Shown: one piece after another, positions 14,527-15,293 of the stretch
Position numbering within the stretch: position 1 is the stretch's first letter
Layout: each line of letters starts with the position of its first letter
Translations under genes and position numbers: made by a program
Notes under the pieces: generated by a model
What the model was told of the DNA's origin: nothing
What the model saw: the letters and a program-made list of their open reading frames with translations, nothing else
Database searches by the model: none
Assembly (NCBI GenBank): GCA_002297545.1
Contig: DBLZ01000103.1
Location: forward strand, 64,936 to 80,228
Direction of reading: 5' to 3'
DNA from: Prevotellaceae bacterium UBA711
GTDB taxonomy: Bacteria > Bacteroidota > Bacteroidia > Bacteroidales > Bacteroidaceae
DNA length: 15,293 nucleotides

Positions 14527-14706
14527 ATGATTACAATATATAGTGAAAAAAAAGAGGCGCGTAATAATGCTATGCCATCCCATTCGAATAATAGTGTGGC
14601 TACAGAATCCGTTATACCAGGTTCTTTGAAGGGTATGAGTGAGCTAGTCAAAAAGAACTTGGAAAGTGTAAAAAAAATAAATTGGCAAAAAGAGGGGATG
14701 AAATAA
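14527..14706 (+). CDS. small hypothetical protein, 59 aa
   Basis: ATG at 14527 opens MITIYSEKKEARNNAMPSHS and the frame ends at TAA 14704-14706 with GMK. The middle is Ser/Asn/Thr-rich (SNNSVATES) and probably disordered. A charged amphipathic helix follows (GSLKGMSELVKKNLESVKKI), then INWQKEG. Codon use resembles its neighbours. It starts 2 nt after the Ntn-hydrolase stop and ends 21 nt before the hsdR start, filling the space between two operon genes exactly, which supports it being real. I do not recognise the family. A binding partner, inhibitor or substrate of the Ntn hydrolase is possible but only suggested by position. Confidence 0.65.
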   Translation: MITIYSEKKEARNNAMPSHSNNSVATESVIPGSLKGMSELVKKNLESVKKINWQKEGMK

Positions 14707-14727
14707 CTGTCATTAAATTTCTAGCGT

Positions 14728-15288
14728 ATGACACCAGAAGAAAAAGCAAGAGTCAAGATAGACCAGATGTTTGAAGACGCTGGTTGGAAAGTGGTAGATA
14801 GAGATTTCTATTCTCCTACTTTAACTGCTGCAGCTATTCGTGAAGGTTTGCTCGAAGGAAACCGAGAAGCGGATTACTTCTTGTTCGTAAATGGTATGGC
14901 TGTTGGCATACTTGAAGCGAAACGAAAGGAGGTAGATGTTACTTCCGATATGGTTTGTGAACAAGCAGACCTATATGCTCGTGGTGTACCAGAATGTTAC
15001 AAAGCCTACTCTCGACCTTTGCCAATCATCTACCAATCCAATGGCGAAGAAACTATCTTCCGCGACTTCCGTGATGAAGATGGTGAACTCATTGAATTGA
15101 ACCGAATCCATACACCCAAGGAAATTGTAAAGATGTTGGGGATTGATGATCCTTACGCTGGTTTGCCTACGCTGAAAAAGAAAGGTTTGCGCGATTGCCA
15201 ATATGAAGCCATTTCGGAATTGGAGAACAGCTTCCGAAATGGACAGAAAAAAGCGTTGATAGTATTTGCAGATATTACTGTCCGCTAA
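14728..15288 (+). CDS. hsdR: type I restriction enzyme R subunit, interrupted at the helicase Walker A motif
   Basis: 186 residues as read, against about 900-1000 for an intact HsdR. The N-terminal nuclease domain is clear: EADYFLF (Asp49), then VGILEAKRKE with Glu63 and Lys65 completing the PD-(D/E)xK site, and QADLY (Gln79-Tyr83) the QxxxY motif typical of type I enzymes. The helicase Q motif follows as LRDCQYEAI, then NGQKKALIVFA, which normally runs into TGAGKT. Here the sequence instead continues DITVR and stops. The break at about 15270 therefore falls within motif I. The enzyme cuts unmodified DNA after ATP-driven translocation; without motif I and the rest this fragment could not translocate. 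hsdM and hsdS are not in the window and would be expected downstream. An insertion element is the most likely cause. Confidence 0.9.
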   Translation: MTPEEKARVKIDQMFEDAGWKVVDRDFYSPTLTAAAIREGLLEGNREADYFLFVNGMAVGILEAKRKEVDVTSDMVCEQADLYARGVPECYKAYSRPLPIIYQSNGEETIFRDFRDEDGELIELNRIHTPKEIVKMLGIDDPYAGLPTLKKKGLRDCQYEAISELENSFRNGQKKALIVFADITVR

Positions 15289-15293
15289 ACTTT
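15271..15293. mobile_element. probable left end of an insertion element inside hsdR
   Basis: From 15271 the sequence (GATATTACTGTCCGCTAAAC) no longer fits HsdR and brings an immediate stop. An abrupt loss of homology inside a conserved motif, with the upstream part perfectly preserved, is what an insertion sequence junction looks like. Only about 23 bases are visible, so family, terminal repeat and target duplication cannot be determined. A deletion or inversion breakpoint is an alternative. Confidence 0.45.

Overview
The window looks like a Bacteroidales chromosome. Several intergenic stretches carry the Bacteroidetes promoter -7 element TAnnTTTG (TACCTTTG, TATCTTTG, TACTTTTG). Two proteins are lipoproteins with Bacteroidetes-style short signals. 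The gene families (M13 peptidase, three-gene RND efflux operon, DUF4143 ATPase, type I restriction) are common in that order. No rRNA, tRNA or CRISPR array was seen. Genus cannot be fixed from the sequence.

Layout. (1) 1-7181 is a GC-rich backbone read entirely on the minus strand. It holds the N-terminal third to half of an M13 (neprilysin/PepO-type) lipoprotein peptidase that runs off the left edge. To its right lies a tripartite RND efflux operon transcribed in the order adaptor lipoprotein (7181-6156), inner-membrane pump (6046-2981), TolC-like outer-membrane channel (2882-1527), closed by a strong hairpin. (2) 7182-7972 has no confident gene. It holds the efflux promoter region, a very strong terminator hairpin, and a short promoter-to-terminator unit containing what looks like a decayed coding remnant. 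(3) From about 7.7 kb rightward the DNA becomes clearly AT-richer and the gene content changes to accessory functions, as expected of an acquired island. (4) 11846-7973, minus strand: an AAA ATPase of the DUF4143 type, a two-TM coiled-coil protein whose reading frame is broken at a six-base homopolymer, and a large protein with a HEPN-like R-x4-H motif. They are close-set and collinear, so they may be one operon. Its promoter is flanked by two copies of the same palindrome, TGCCAnnnnTGGCA. (5) 12174 to the right edge, plus strand, divergent from (4): a small XRE repressor overlapping by 4 nt a GIY-YIG/DUF4357 nuclease, then a 425-aa protein that reads as a proteasome-like Ntn hydrolase with Thr2 as predicted nucleophile, then an unlisted 59-aa gene, then hsdR of a type I restriction system. 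hsdR breaks off exactly at its helicase Walker A motif, probably where an insertion element begins.

How the genes work together. The adaptor, pump and channel form one envelope-spanning exporter. The plus-strand genes are packed with gaps of -4, 9, 2 and 21 nt, so the regulator, nuclease, Ntn hydrolase, small protein and restriction subunit are probably one transcript, a defence-type locus. The most unusual element is the proteasome-like Ntn hydrolase plus its small partner embedded in a restriction operon. The second is the ATPase / membrane coiled coil / HEPN-like set on the other strand. Function in both cases is inference from motifs and context; no database search was possible.
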